A DNA stretch of 64,000 nt from Deltaproteobacteria bacterium (GTDB lineage: Bacteria; Myxococcota; Kuafuiibacteriia; Kuafuiibacteriales; Kuafuiibacteriaceae), in NCBI GenBank assembly GCA_016713425.1, contig JADJPE010000005.1:248001-312000 (forward strand), given 5' to 3'. Every line of letters begins with the position of its first letter. The stretch's first letter is position 1. The notes under the pieces were generated by a model, which was given only the letters and a program-made list of their open reading frames with translations, did not search any database and had not been told where the DNA came from. A program made the position numbers and the translations under genes. Positions 1-8,698 of the stretch are shown here, piece by piece.

Positions 1-2
1 CG

Positions 3-500
3 CCCATCGCAGAGCTCGCACAACACCCGCCGCCCGGGCGCAGCGTCTTTATCACCGAGAATGACATCAACGGCCTTGCGTTTCCGCCGGTGGAAGACGC
101 ACTCGTCATCTTCGGGCTCGGCTACGGCGTCGACGCCCTCGCTGAACTCACGTGGCTCGCGGCGCGCCGCATCGTGTACTGGGGCGACATCGACACCCAC
201 GGCTTCGTCATGCTCGACCGTCTTCGCGCGGCATTTCCTCACGCCGAGTCGCTGCTCATGGACCGCGCAACCCTTCTCGCACACCGCGATCAGTGGGTCG
301 AGGAAGACGTACCGCACAAAGGACCATTGACTCGCCTTACCGGCGAAGAACTCACACTCTACGAAGCACTCGTCGCCGACGAATTCGGCCAACGAGTGCG
401 TCTTGAACAAGAACGGATCGCGTTCGACGCACTCGACCTATGGTTGCGCAGCAATGCCGCAACGGAGCCCGGCCTCGACTCGACAATGCGCACGCGCTGA
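3..500 (+). CDS. jetD: Wadjet-type protein JetD, C-terminal part (partial)
   Basis: The gene is open at the left edge and about 165 codons are visible. The reading frame continues upstream of the first Met with VFITENDINGLAFP, then IFGLGYGVDAL and VYWGDIDTHGF, and later HRDQW and RLEQERI. This is the characteristic C-terminal (DUF2220) TOPRIM-like part of JetD, the nuclease subunit of the Wadjet SMC-like anti-plasmid system, which cleaves extruded circular DNA. The Glu of ITEN and the DxD of GDIDTHG are the expected metal-binding acidic residues. JetA, JetB and JetC would lie to the left, outside the window. The stop is followed by a duplicated 14-bp sequence (cgcgctgatcgaga twice). The family call is strong; whether a complete system exists cannot be seen here. 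Confidence 0.85.
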   Translation, partial: PIAELAQHPPPGRSVFITENDINGLAFPPVEDALVIFGLGYGVDALAELTWLAARRIVYWGDIDTHGFVMLDRLRAAFPHAESLLMDRATLLAHRDQWVEEDVPHKGPLTRLTGEELTLYEALVADEFGQRVRLEQERIAFDALDLWLRSNAATEPGLDSTMRTR

Positions 501-669
501 TCGAGACGCGCTGATCGAGATATGGACGCCACGCCGAGGGCTCTCGTGTGTCCGCGAGATGCTCGTCCATCCATTGCCCCGGCTCCGCGATGTCGTCGAG
601 GCTCGCGAGTGCCACGGCATCGCGCATACCGTCCACGCTTGTTCGCGGTCGACCGGTGCGTCGTCAGCG

Positions 670-1245
670 TCAGCGCAAGAAGGGCGCGCCCACCATCACG
701 TGTGCCATCCATGCGATGGTGCCGGCGAACAGCGCTCGTCCTCGGCTCAGGCCGTGGACCGCTCGCGCGCCGAGGGTGGCGAGCGTGATGCCCCAGAGGA
801 CGCTGACCGGCACGTAGAAGGGCATCGCGGTCGCCAGGGCCGAGAACCCGGCGACGACGAAGACCACGACGTCGGGGATGAGCCACCCGACGACCGAGGA
901 CACGAGGATGCTCCCGCCGGCGACCTGCTGTGTCTGTCGCCACGCCGCGCTCCCGCCGAGCCGACGCGCGAGACCGTGGAGGACGCCGCTCTTGACGTAG
1001 AACATGCCGGCATAGATCGGCACCGCGAACGCCGCTTCCCAGGCGTAATAGGAGGCGCGTGGGATGGGGAGGAGGAGCGGTCCGGACGGCTGGTGGCCAC
1101 CGAGGTGAAGCGCAAGGAGGAAGACGGCCCAGGAAGCGCCGGTGATCAACGCCGCCTGGAGTCCCCACCGCGCATGTTCGGATCGGGCGAGGCCAGCGAA
1201 GGTCGCCGACGGCCGGACGAGCAATCCCCACGGCGCGGGCGTCAC
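670..1245 (-). CDS. Polytopic membrane protein, Yip1-like
   Basis: A 191-residue protein with about five hydrophobic segments (roughly residues 28-48, 70-88, 108-132, 134-155 and 168-188). The N-terminus contains LLVRPSATFAGLARS, a pattern typical of Yip1-family proteins, where a Pro-x-x-x-Phe amphipathic helix precedes the membrane bundle. It starts at a GTG that overlaps the stop of the upstream hydrolase-like gene as GTGA, so the two are translationally coupled. No enzymatic motif is visible. The Yip1 assignment rests only on topology and the N-terminal motif, so the safe name is membrane protein of unknown function. Confidence 0.7.
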   Translation of the reverse strand: MTPAPWGLLVRPSATFAGLARSEHARWGLQAALITGASWAVFLLALHLGGHQPSGPLLLPIPRASYYAWEAAFAVPIYAGMFYVKSGVLHGLARRLGGSAAWRQTQQVAGGSILVSSVVGWLIPDVVVFVVAGFSALATAMPFYVPVSVLWGITLATLGARAVHGLSRGRALFAGTIAWMAHVMVGAPFLR

Positions 1246-2315
1246 GGCCGGGTCTCCGGGACGAGGACGACGGCCCGGCCGAGACGCGCGCCGTGGCGAT
1301 CGTAACGCACGTCGCGGATGCGGACCTCATGACCGCCTTCGCTGCGCTCGACCTCGAAGGCAGGGAAGCGGATCCACGTCTCGAGGCCGGGTCGGAGCGC
1401 GAGGGCCTGACGCGCTATCGGACCGTCGCCAACGGCGACGTCGGGGTGCGAGCGCCGCAGGATTGGATCGGCGAGCCAGTCGAGCTCCGCGAAGAGATAC
1501 CGGTCGCCCGCGCGCGCGACGACGTCCCGGGCGAGCGGCCGCGCCGGAAGGGGGGCGGCCATGACGGCCTCGACCTCCACGCCCTGCTTCGCGTACCAGG
1601 TTCGCGCCTGGGCCCGGGCGAGCGCGCTGCCCGCCACCATCGCACCGGCGTAGACGGCGATGCCGAGGACGGTGCCCGTCGCCAGGCGATACACCTCGAC
1701 CCGAGCGCCGAGGCGCACCCGGAGCGCGATCAGGATGCCGAGCCCGGCCACCCACGCGACCTTCGCCGCCAAGGGCGGCCAGCTCGTCCCGAGCACCAGC
1801 GCGGAAGCGAGCAGAGCGAGGATCCCCCAGCCCGCCAGGCTCCTTCGCGAGTGGCTGTGCGCGAGGAACACCGCCGCCCCGGCGGTCAACCAGATCCAAG
1901 GGTCGATGATGAAGACGGCGTCTCCGTAGAACCACTCATCCGAGAACGGCATGAGCAGCCGCACGCCGTAGTTGTTGAGCCAGTCGAGGAAGGGGTGGGT
2001 CAGAACGCCCAGCACGGAGAGCGCCAGGATCGCCCGTGGGTCGACGGGCGGCTTGCCTCTCGGTCTCCGGAACTTCCGGTCGACCAGAGTGATGATCGCG
2101 GTGAGGACGATCGGCAGCACGATCATCGCGAGGACGCCGTGGGTATGACCGCGACGAAATCCCAGCGAAAAGTCCCTTCCGAGCACCCCGCAACCCGCGT
2201 CGATGTCGGGGATGTTGGCGGCGATGATGAGCGTCGTCCGGGCCAGGGGCGTCCACCGGTTGAAGCGGGTCTCGCCGAGGGTGGCGCCGATGAGGGTATG
2301 GGCGAGCGGATCCAA
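1242..2315 (-). CDS. DUF457/YdjM-family membrane-bound metal-dependent hydrolase-like protein
   Basis: A 357-residue protein beginning MDPLAHTLIGA, the hallmark N-terminus of the DUF457 (YdjM-like) family. It is followed by IPDIDAG, RRGHTHGVL and LTHPFLDWLNNYG, whose His and Asp residues form the presumed metal site. Several membrane segments lie between residues 60 and 230, and a soluble C-terminal part of about 120 residues follows. The start is a TTG; I chose it because it gives the conserved MDPxxH beginning. The gene overlaps the downstream Yip1-like gene by four bases and is probably co-transcribed with it. Family members are annotated as hydrolases, but the true substrate is unknown. 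Confidence 0.8.
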   Translation of the reverse strand: MDPLAHTLIGATLGETRFNRWTPLARTTLIIAANIPDIDAGCGVLGRDFSLGFRRGHTHGVLAMIVLPIVLTAIITLVDRKFRRPRGKPPVDPRAILALSVLGVLTHPFLDWLNNYGVRLLMPFSDEWFYGDAVFIIDPWIWLTAGAAVFLAHSHSRRSLAGWGILALLASALVLGTSWPPLAAKVAWVAGLGILIALRVRLGARVEVYRLATGTVLGIAVYAGAMVAGSALARAQARTWYAKQGVEVEAVMAAPLPARPLARDVVARAGDRYLFAELDWLADPILRRSHPDVAVGDGPIARQALALRPGLETWIRFPAFEVERSEGGHEVRIRDVRYDRHGARLGRAVVLVPETRP

Positions 2316-2806
2316 GGTGCCAGGAGCTTACCGCGCATCACGGGCGGCCCGTCACGGAAGTTCGAGCCGCAACCACGAGGGGGTCCGCGCCAGGCGAGAG
2401 GCGACCTGCGCAGGCCCTCGACCTTCTCGGATCGAGACAGCAACCTGATAGAGACATCAATCCGAATGGGTGGCCGGCCGTACGAAGCGCGCCCTGAAAC
2501 GGGCGTGAATGGGTCACCGGCCCCAGCTGGCGCTCGTCGCGCTTGAGTCGCGCAAGCTTACACGAGGGGCGTGGGCTCAGGTCGACCCCTTCGACCCGGG
2601 TCTCTGGGAGCCAACGGAGCTGGGCGTCACCCCATCGGCATGGGTTCGGGCGCGCCTCATGGGCTCGCGAGCACCCTCCGTCTCGCCATGGCTCAATCCC
2701 TTCATCAATTTGAGTCTGCGGGAAAGCCGGGGCAAAAGAAGGTCAATGGCCAATGGCCGATGGTCAATGGTCAATCGCGTGGTTGCGATCTACGGCGACT
2801 GGGATC
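2316..2806. other. Intergenic stretch, no convincing gene
   Basis: This 490-bp stretch lies between the start of the DUF457 gene and the end of the kinase gene, both on the minus strand. Open frames here are short or run on antisense to the kinase, and none has a recognisable product. A heptanucleotide repeat occupies 2741-2775. No tRNA-like fold or convincing terminator was found. It presumably holds the promoter of the DUF457/Yip1-like pair. Confidence 0.5.
2741..2775. repeat. Heptanucleotide tandem repeat, five copies
   Basis: Five contiguous 7-bp units of the form ggtcaat (variants ggccaat and ggccgat) lie just beyond the 3' end of the kinase gene. The region is non-coding, and a 7-bp period would break any reading frame. 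The origin is unknown; slippage is the simplest explanation. Confidence 0.8.
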
Positions 2807-5800
2807 CTACTGCTCGCGTCTTCGATGGGCACCCCACTCTTGCTCGGCGGCGAGGCGATTCGCCGTCGCCCCATGTCGCGCCGCACCCAAGGCGTCACCG
2901 GTCTCTTCGGCGACCGCAGCCATCTGTCGCAGAATCGCCCAGCGAACCCAGGCGTTGTCGTACGCGGTGGCCAGCGACAATGCGGCCTGTCGGAGCTGTT
3001 CGGCGCGCCGATGGGCACCGAGAAATTTCGCAAACTCTGCGTCCAACCGAAGGAGGTGGCCGCGTAAGGTCGGATGGCCAGACTTCCGGGCCAGTCCCTT
3101 CCTCGCCTTGAGCCATGCTTCGGCTGATCCTTGCCCACGCAGGAACAGGCGCAGACGGGACTCCGCGTTCGCCAGGTGGAAGTGGCATATCTGCAGGGGA
3201 AGCCGGCGCGGCAGTTTCATGGCCATGAATGCGTGAAGCGTGTCCTCGAGTCTTGAGCCGAGGTCATCGACCTCGACGAGATAGAGCGCATGATGGGCGA
3301 GCCATTGACTTCGACGCCATCGACCCGTCCGGGGTCCAGTCTCGATGAGACGACGAAATTGCTCGAGGTGGTATTGCGCATCTTCGTTTCGGCCCAGCAT
3401 CGCAAGCAGCGGGGCTGCGTAGCACAAGAACGTATGACCCTTCGCCACCTTGCTCTCGGCGCTTTCGAGCGCCGTGCGTTCGATTCCTTTCTGAATCCAA
3501 TGCCAACCGAAAGCGGCGTGACCCCGCATCAGGCTGTTCCAGGCGAGATCAGCAATGCCGGTCAAGTAGTCTCCGTTCTCGAGAAGGTGACCATCTCTCG
3601 TCAGCAACTGCGCCATCGACATCTCAGCGTCCTGAACCATTCCGCCGAAATGTAGGGCATGTGATCGACTCACGCCGGCGCGAGCGCGTGAGGCGGGATC
3701 CTTTGCTTGTTCGGCCATGGCGACGGCCTCGTCGGTGCGACGTTGTCCAAACCGACGGAATCCGAGAAGAGAAGCCGCGAGCCCCATCATCGAGGTGTAC
3801 TCGATCGCCTCTCGTGACAGGCGATGGCGCGGAACCGCTCCCCCAAGGCGAAAGCCCGCGCTCAAGAATGCGGCCGAGTCGATCTGGAAGTAGGCGGTGC
3901 GAGCCAGATGCACGAGAAGCGAGGCGTGCATGCTCTGTCTGATTTCAACCTCGTCGCTCTTCGAGCTATCACCTCGTCGAGTTCGGCTGTCGATAATCCA
4001 GGAGACACCGCCGCCCATGAGAAACACGAACAAGGACCGCAAGACGCCGATCACGCCCCCCTGCGACCGTGCACATCCCAGGGCCGAAAGCCCATGGCCG
4101 ATCTCGGTACGCGACGCCTCCGTGTTCAACTGAGCCAAAAAGATCCGCGCGCGCAGCAAGCGAAGACCCACCGCATCGATCGCAGTCGGTGCCTTCGCCA
4201 AACCATCGTCCGTGGCCTTGAGCGCCGCATCGACTCGTCCACTGCGAGCGGCCGCTTCGGCAAACAACTCGAGTCCGTGTCCCCATTCGAGAGCCTGTCC
4301 CTCGGCTTCCGCGACGATTCGAGCGTGATTCAGGTGCACGTAGGCGTGCTCATAGTCTTGGCTGCGTGCCGCCCAATCGCCCGCCGCAATGCAGGCAGAG
4401 ACGATTCGGCTCGACTCGCCGGATGGATGAGAACGAAAGAAGTGAAGCGCCACTTGGTAAATATCGTTCCTCGATGCGCGGGCCTGGAGAGCACAAGCAA
4501 GGGCCCAGTGCCAGGTACGTTCGCGTTCTGGGCCGACGTCGACGATGACGGCTTCGCGAACGGCATCATGGAGCGTATCGAGCAAGGGAACCGTGCCTTC
4601 GTCTTGCACGACGCGAGTGAAACCTCCGACCGTGAGCTCGGTCCAAAATCGGCTGAAACCATCACGGAAGTTGCCAAGGCGTTCGACGATGTCGCGTCCT
4701 ATCGGTGATCCGGCTATGGCGATGATTTCGAGCCCACGGCGCGCGGGCTCCGACAGGCTTTGGGTCCTGGCCACGATCACGGCGTGAAGCGAACAATTCG
4801 GGGACGAATCTTCTTTTTGGGTGGCGAAGTAGCGCAGAAGCTCGATCGCGAAGTACGGACTGCCCCGCGATTCAGTCGCGATTCGAGAAGTTGTCGCGTC
4901 GGTCGTGTGGGAGTTCTGACCGACGAAACCTGCGTCGACTGTAGTGCCAATGATTCGTCGAATGACGGATGGTTCGAGCGGATCGATTGGAACGATCTCG
5001 AGGTCTCCCCCGGTTGCGGAAAAGCTCTGCATCATCGCAAAGACGAGCGTGCCGACTTCCGATTGAACGACGCGAGTCGTGCCCACGATGAGAATGGGTG
5101 CCGAAGCATGCCCGAGCGAAACGAGCGCCGACGCACTCTCGAGATCACCCCACTGGAGATCGTCGATCGCCAAGAGCAGCTTCTTGTCCTTCGCGAGGTT
5201 GATGAGCAGTTCTTCCAGTCCGCGGAGCCCTCGCCGCTTGGTGCTCGCCTCCGGCATGCTCGAAGGCGCCGTTCGGGGCGCGAGCAACGACGACGACGAG
5301 CCCGATCGGGTCAGGGTCAGGGTCAGCATTGGCTCAAGGTCGCGAAGCACCGGAAAGACCGACCACAGCGGTTCGAGGTCACGAGGCAAGATCGCACTGA
5401 CCCAGCCCGGGTTCTGCGATTTGAGATACCTGGCCAACGCATCGACAAGGGCGTCGAGCGCCTTGTAGGGGACCAGCTCTCGCTCGTAACATCGGCCACG
5501 CAACACGAGGACATCCGATCGCTCATCGAGGTCAGCCAGAAACCGTTCCACCAGCGCCGTCTTTCCGAGACCGGAGTCGCCGCTGACCAAGATCGTCTGA
5601 GCCCGGCCGGGCACGGACCAAGCTCGTTCCGCGGCCGCGCGCAGGCGAGACAGTTCTCGGTCGCGTCCGACGAAGGGGGGCGTGGGCATCGGACCTGAGG
5701 CCAAGCTTGGTGCGTCTGGGTTCAGTCGCCGCAGAATCTCGGTACCCGAGGGACGACGGGCCGGAACGGTCGAAAGCATCTCGATCGCCAGGGAGGCCAG

Positions 5801-6901
5801 GTCCTTCGCCTCAGCCGGTACGATGGCGTCGATCGGTTTTGGGGCGCTCAAGGTTTTTTGCGCAAGAAGCTCTTTGTAGCTGCCGCTGAACGGGAGGCTG
5901 CCGGTCAACGCCTCGTAGAGGATGGTTCCCAGCGCATACCAGTCGCAAGCACTTGTAACCGAACCCGAGTCGAACTGTTCCGGCGCCATGTAGTGAGGCG
6001 TTCCCGACCACTCTAGGCCTCGAGCGCGTGAAATGGAGCCCAACCGCACCGCAGCCTGGTCAGCCTGGTCAGCCTGGTCAATCTGCTGAGTCTGAGTCTG
6101 GTGAGTCTGGAGCGGTTCCGGATCGACCGCAGGGGCAAGCTCGGCCGCGCGGGCAACGATGCCGAAATCAAGGATGACGATGCGTCCGTCGTCGGTCACC
6201 ATGAGATTCGACGGCTTGATATCCCGATGCACGAAGCCATGGTCGTGCAGCGCACGCAGTCCCTCGCTCGCTTGTAAGAATGCGTCGCGCAAGCGAGTCA
6301 TCGAGGGCGCACCGGGAAAGTGCAGCGTTGTGGCTGGCGTCGGTACGCCGGGGGCGGTCAGCGCGCCTTCGGCGGTCGGTGCGCCGAGGCGTGTCGGTGC
6401 GTCGAGGCGTGTCGGTACGCCGGGGAGTATCGGTGCGTCGAGGCGTATCGGTACGCCGGGGAGTGTCGGCGCGTCGAGCGATGCGTACGGCGCCGACGAC
6501 TGGCGAATCCAATCAAGAAATGGGCGCCCTCGAACCAGCTCCATCGAAAAGAACCAGACACCTTCGTCCTGAAAAAGCTCGTAAAGGGTCACCAGGTTCG
6601 TATGGACAACTCCAGCAATGGTTCGAAACTCCTGCTTTAGCTGCTGAATCGCCTGGGGCCAGCAGGCGTGGAGTGTCTTGAGAGCGAGGTTCTCTTGTCG
6701 GACATGGTCGCGGGCTTCGTAGACCGAGCCCATGCCCCCACGTCCGACCTCTCGTATGATCTCGAAACGGCCGGCATACGCAACGTCACCGACCCGCCAA
6801 CGATGGCGCGGACGCGCCACGTCGTTGCGCACGGACGCAACCCCGGAAACAGAGGCATCCGGGGGCAGAGTCCCGCTGAAGTTCTGTCGTGGATGCGACA
6901 T
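2807..6901 (-). CDS. Serine/threonine protein kinase with AAA-type ATPase and TPR-like C-terminus
   Basis: A large cytosolic signalling protein of about 1,364 residues. The kinase domain (about 45-390) has a GRGGMGSV loop at 53-60, Lys75, HRDIKPSN at 225-232, DFG at 245-247 and MAPEQ near 305, so it looks catalytically complete. An ATPase follows, with P-loop GDSGLGKT at 441-448 and a Walker B LLLAIDDLQWGD. The remaining 700 residues are helical and TPR-like, with no transmembrane segment. This matches the PknB/AAA/TPR architecture common in myxobacteria. A repetitive Pro/Asp/Leu insert (about 143-190) sits in the kinase lobe and is encoded by an 18-bp minisatellite. I chose the ATG at 6901 (MSHPRQ) because the 79 residues possible upstream are Arg-rich and partly repeat-encoded. 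Confidence 0.88.
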   Translation of the reverse strand: MSHPRQNFSGTLPPDASVSGVASVRNDVARPRHRWRVGDVAYAGRFEIIREVGRGGMGSVYEARDHVRQENLALKTLHACWPQAIQQLKQEFRTIAGVVHTNLVTLYELFQDEGVWFFSMELVRGRPFLDWIRQSSAPYASLDAPTLPGVPIRLDAPILPGVPTRLDAPTRLGAPTAEGALTAPGVPTPATTLHFPGAPSMTRLRDAFLQASEGLRALHDHGFVHRDIKPSNLMVTDDGRIVILDFGIVARAAELAPAVDPEPLQTHQTQTQQIDQADQADQAAVRLGSISRARGLEWSGTPHYMAPEQFDSGSVTSACDWYALGTILYEALTGSLPFSGSYKELLAQKTLSAPKPIDAIVPAEAKDLASLAIEMLSTVPARRPSGTEILRRLNPDAPSLASGPMPTPPFVGRDRELSRLRAAAERAWSVPGRAQTILVSGDSGLGKTALVERFLADLDERSDVLVLRGRCYERELVPYKALDALVDALARYLKSQNPGWVSAILPRDLEPLWSVFPVLRDLEPMLTLTLTRSGSSSSLLAPRTAPSSMPEASTKRRGLRGLEELLINLAKDKKLLLAIDDLQWGDLESASALVSLGHASAPILIVGTTRVVQSEVGTLVFAMMQSFSATGGDLEIVPIDPLEPSVIRRIIGTTVDAGFVGQNSHTTDATTSRIATESRGSPYFAIELLRYFATQKEDSSPNCSLHAVIVARTQSLSEPARRGLEIIAIAGSPIGRDIVERLGNFRDGFSRFWTELTVGGFTRVVQDEGTVPLLDTLHDAVREAVIVDVGPERERTWHWALACALQARASRNDIYQVALHFFRSHPSGESSRIVSACIAAGDWAARSQDYEHAYVHLNHARIVAEAEGQALEWGHGLELFAEAAARSGRVDAALKATDDGLAKAPTAIDAVGLRLLRARIFLAQLNTEASRTEIGHGLSALGCARSQGGVIGVLRSLFVFLMGGGVSWIIDSRTRRGDSSKSDEVEIRQSMHASLLVHLARTAYFQIDSAAFLSAGFRLGGAVPRHRLSREAIEYTSMMGLAASLLGFRRFGQRRTDEAVAMAEQAKDPASRARAGVSRSHALHFGGMVQDAEMSMAQLLTRDGHLLENGDYLTGIADLAWNSLMRGHAAFGWHWIQKGIERTALESAESKVAKGHTFLCYAAPLLAMLGRNEDAQYHLEQFRRLIETGPRTGRWRRSQWLAHHALYLVEVDDLGSRLEDTLHAFMAMKLPRRLPLQICHFHLANAESRLRLFLRGQGSAEAWLKARKGLARKSGHPTLRGHLLRLDAEFAKFLGAHRRAEQLRQAALSLATAYDNAWVRWAILRQMAAVAEETGDALGAARHGATANRLAAEQEWGAHRRREQ
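6376..6483 (-). repeat. 18-bp in-frame minisatellite inside a kinase domain
   Basis: Six consecutive 18-bp units of the type tcggtgcgtcgaggcgtg are visible on the plus strand. They encode six-residue blocks such as LDAPTR and PGVPIR in the kinase. The insertion lies between the hinge (MELVRG) and the helix before the catalytic HRD, so a loop of the C-lobe is being lengthened without breaking the frame. Confidence 0.85.
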
Positions 6902-7283
6902 GGCGCTTCCGCTCAGCGAAATGATGACGTCTGGCGGGGAGGGGGTCCAGCGCCAATCTTCTGCCCCCCTTTCGGTCTCGTTTTTCAGACGCGTTTCGAC
7001 GCGTTTCGACGCGTCTCGACGCGCCTCGACGCGCCTCGGGACGCTGTGGGCTCTACACCGACAAGAATGTGGGCTGTGCTGCAACAACCCATCCGCGATT
7101 GCCCCAGGCAGCGAAGGCGGGCGATGCGGAGAAGACAAGCGATCAGGTCGAATGAAAGCTGTGGTGGATCATGCGTGCCTCGACGACGTCGACGTCCTGC
7201 CCGCAACAATGGGTCGGGTCTCGTGGGAGCCGAAAACGACGCGCCAATAGGCTCCGCTTTTGGGCGGTCCAGCGGCGGGAGAA
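6902..7283. other. Intergenic stretch upstream of the kinase gene
   Basis: About 380 bp between the kinase start and the end of the LysM gene. The kinase frame stays open back to 7138, but that extension is Arg-rich and partly made of a 10-bp repeat (6991-7040), so I treat it as the 5' untranslated or promoter region. No other gene is recognisable here. Confidence 0.5.
6991..7040. repeat. 10-bp tandem repeat upstream of the kinase gene
   Basis: Five head-to-tail copies of gcgtttcgac or close variants (gcgtctcgac, gcgcctcgac). They lie about 90 bp upstream of the kinase start codon I favour. The period equals one DNA helical turn, so a repeated protein-binding face is possible but unproven. 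Confidence 0.8.
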
Positions 7284-8402
7284 CTACTGCCGAAAGGTCC
7301 ATCCCTCGTCTTTGAAGTGAATCGGGGTCCTTTTGTCGCCACCGACTCCGAAGCCTTCTCGGAGGATGTCGAGGTGCGCCTTGATTTCCTCGGGCGTGGC
7401 TCTCCGCGCGGGGATCTTGATGACTTGGCCGTCCGGGTCTTTGTTGAACCCCCACGAGTGCGTATCCAAGACCGTGACACGCTTTCCAGTCACCACGCCG
7501 ATGGAGAGCAGAGCTCGCCACTTCGTGGTTCCCATGGCCTTCGAAGGCGCATGCCGGGCCGGAGCGTCTGAGAACTTCTGCCTTAGCGCTGGCTCCTTCA
7601 AGAGCTCATCGTGCGTGTAGTAGAAGGGCTGACCGTCGTCTGGAGGCGAGGATGGGTCAACGACCAGGCGGGGTGCATCAAAGCCGGGATACTTGATGGG
7701 CTGGTTGCTCCGGTCGACGGTCTGCACCCACTGAAGCTGTGAGCCCTGGTGACCATCCCGCGCTGCGGTGAAACGAACGCCGCGCTTGGATGCGTTCAGC
7801 TCGAGGGCGGTTGAGCGAATTCTCCAGGGGATGCGAACATGCAGTTCGTCCCCTGGACGAACGTAATCAGGCCGCCTTCGCTTGATTCTGAGCGCGCGGT
7901 TCTTGGGATCCCGCCACACAGCGCGCCAGTGGCTCGCCGCGTACCCGTAGGCGCAGGCGAGCTCGCTGAGCGTGTCACCTCGCCCAATCACAACCTCTTC
8001 GTAGTGAGGCGGGTGTGCGCTTGCGATGTTCGCAAGCAGCGACGCGCCAAGCAGGGCGCCCGTCATGGCGCCGTGACCGATGGTGCCCCTTGAAAGCGGA
8101 ATCGGCGCAGAACTCGTCGCAGAACTCGTCGCAGAACTCGGCGCAGAACTCGTCGCAGAACTCGTCGCAGAACTCGTCGCAGAACTCAGCGCAGAACTCG
8201 ACGAAGAACTCGGCGCAGAGGCCGGGGTCGTTGGCCACCAGAACCTCGTTGCGTTCATGCCGCTCCGCCCACGGGAGCTCTCGAGCGAGATTCCAGCCCG
8301 CGCGAGCGGATGTGCTCTTCCACCAACGGAGTGGGTTGTCCAACGATCCTCTCGCGAGGCATCTCGTGACGCCAGGGGACGATTCCTTCTGATTGATATC
8401 AT
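7284..8402 (-). CDS. LysM-domain exported protein
   Basis: The open frame is 372 codons. The conserved part begins with HPPHYEEVVIGRGDTLSELACAYG and ends near VRPGDELHVRIPWR, a single LysM peptidoglycan- or glycan-binding module. About 180 further residues have no family I recognise. The sequence MTGALLGASLLANIASAHP (start at 8066) looks like a signal peptide, which would give a 260-residue secreted protein and leave the Ser/Ala-rich stretch before it untranslated. Alternative starts are the Met at 8258 and the first Met at 8402. The upstream part is encoded by a 12-bp repeat that is open in every frame, so an open frame there is not evidence of translation. Real gene likely; start uncertain. 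Confidence 0.7.
   Translation of the reverse strand: MISIRRNRPLASRDASREDRWTTHSVGGRAHPLARAGISLESSRGRSGMNATRFWWPTTPASAPSSSSSSALSSATSSATSSATSSAPSSATSSATSSAPIPLSRGTIGHGAMTGALLGASLLANIASAHPPHYEEVVIGRGDTLSELACAYGYAASHWRAVWRDPKNRALRIKRRRPDYVRPGDELHVRIPWRIRSTALELNASKRGVRFTAARDGHQGSQLQWVQTVDRSNQPIKYPGFDAPRLVVDPSSPPDDGQPFYYTHDELLKEPALRQKFSDAPARHAPSKAMGTTKWRALLSIGVVTGKRVTVLDTHSWGFNKDPDGQVIKIPARRATPEEIKAHLDILREGFGVGGDKRTPIHFKDEGWTFRQ
8107..8214. repeat. 12-bp tandem repeat, nine copies
   Basis: Nine contiguous copies of gcagaactcgtc with a few substitutions. Because the period is a multiple of three and no unit contains a stop, all six frames stay open. On the minus strand in the LysM frame it would encode SSAT blocks. 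It lies just upstream of the likely signal peptide of the LysM gene. Confidence 0.9.
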
Positions 8403-8698
8403 CTTCGGGTGAAGGCAGTTTCGCGCGGGCTCGAGGCATCGTTGCGCTCCTTGTGGCGTGACTCCGAAAAAAGGCTCAAGACGGCCGAAGCACTGATCGT
8501 CGACGAACCGACAATGCGGTGCACATCCGTCATTCGTCGGTTCTTGCTGTTGCTCTTGCCCGAGCAGACGGGGCGCCCCCCGCGGGGGCGACCGGACGAA
8601 GGGAAGATTTCATGATCTCGAACATCGAAGTTTCTAGCGGCGACAAGATCTCGTCCATTCGCTCGCCTTCGAATCGGTCGAAGTGAGACTCGCCCCCC
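8403..8698. other. Intergenic stretch with a GC-rich hairpin
   Basis: Nearly 300 bp between the methyltransferase end and the LysM frame, both on the minus strand. A perfect 7-bp stem (CGCCCCC / GGGGGCG, three-base loop) lies at 8574-8590, but no T-run follows on either strand, so a rho-independent terminator is not supported. No gene is recognised. Confidence 0.4.

Noticed and set aside
403..1305. 300-codon plus-strand frame over the Yip1-like gene
   Set aside because: Composition is Arg/Asp/Gly-rich and it mirrors the minus-strand coding sequences; no family match.
359..1330. 323-codon minus-strand frame overlapping jetD and the membrane protein
   Set aside because: It covers the strong JetD frame and shifts from the hydrophobic frame of the membrane protein. 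It is Arg/Ser/Pro-rich as expected for a shadow frame.
1293..2546. 417-codon plus-strand frame
   Set aside because: Antisense to the DUF457 gene, whose conserved MDPLAH, GHTHG and HPFLDW motifs are on the minus strand.
8107..8214. CRISPR-like array
   Set aside because: The 12-bp units are contiguous with no spacers, so it is a tandem repeat.
8574..8590. Rho-independent terminator
   Set aside because: The 7-bp GC stem is perfect, but no T-run follows on either strand.
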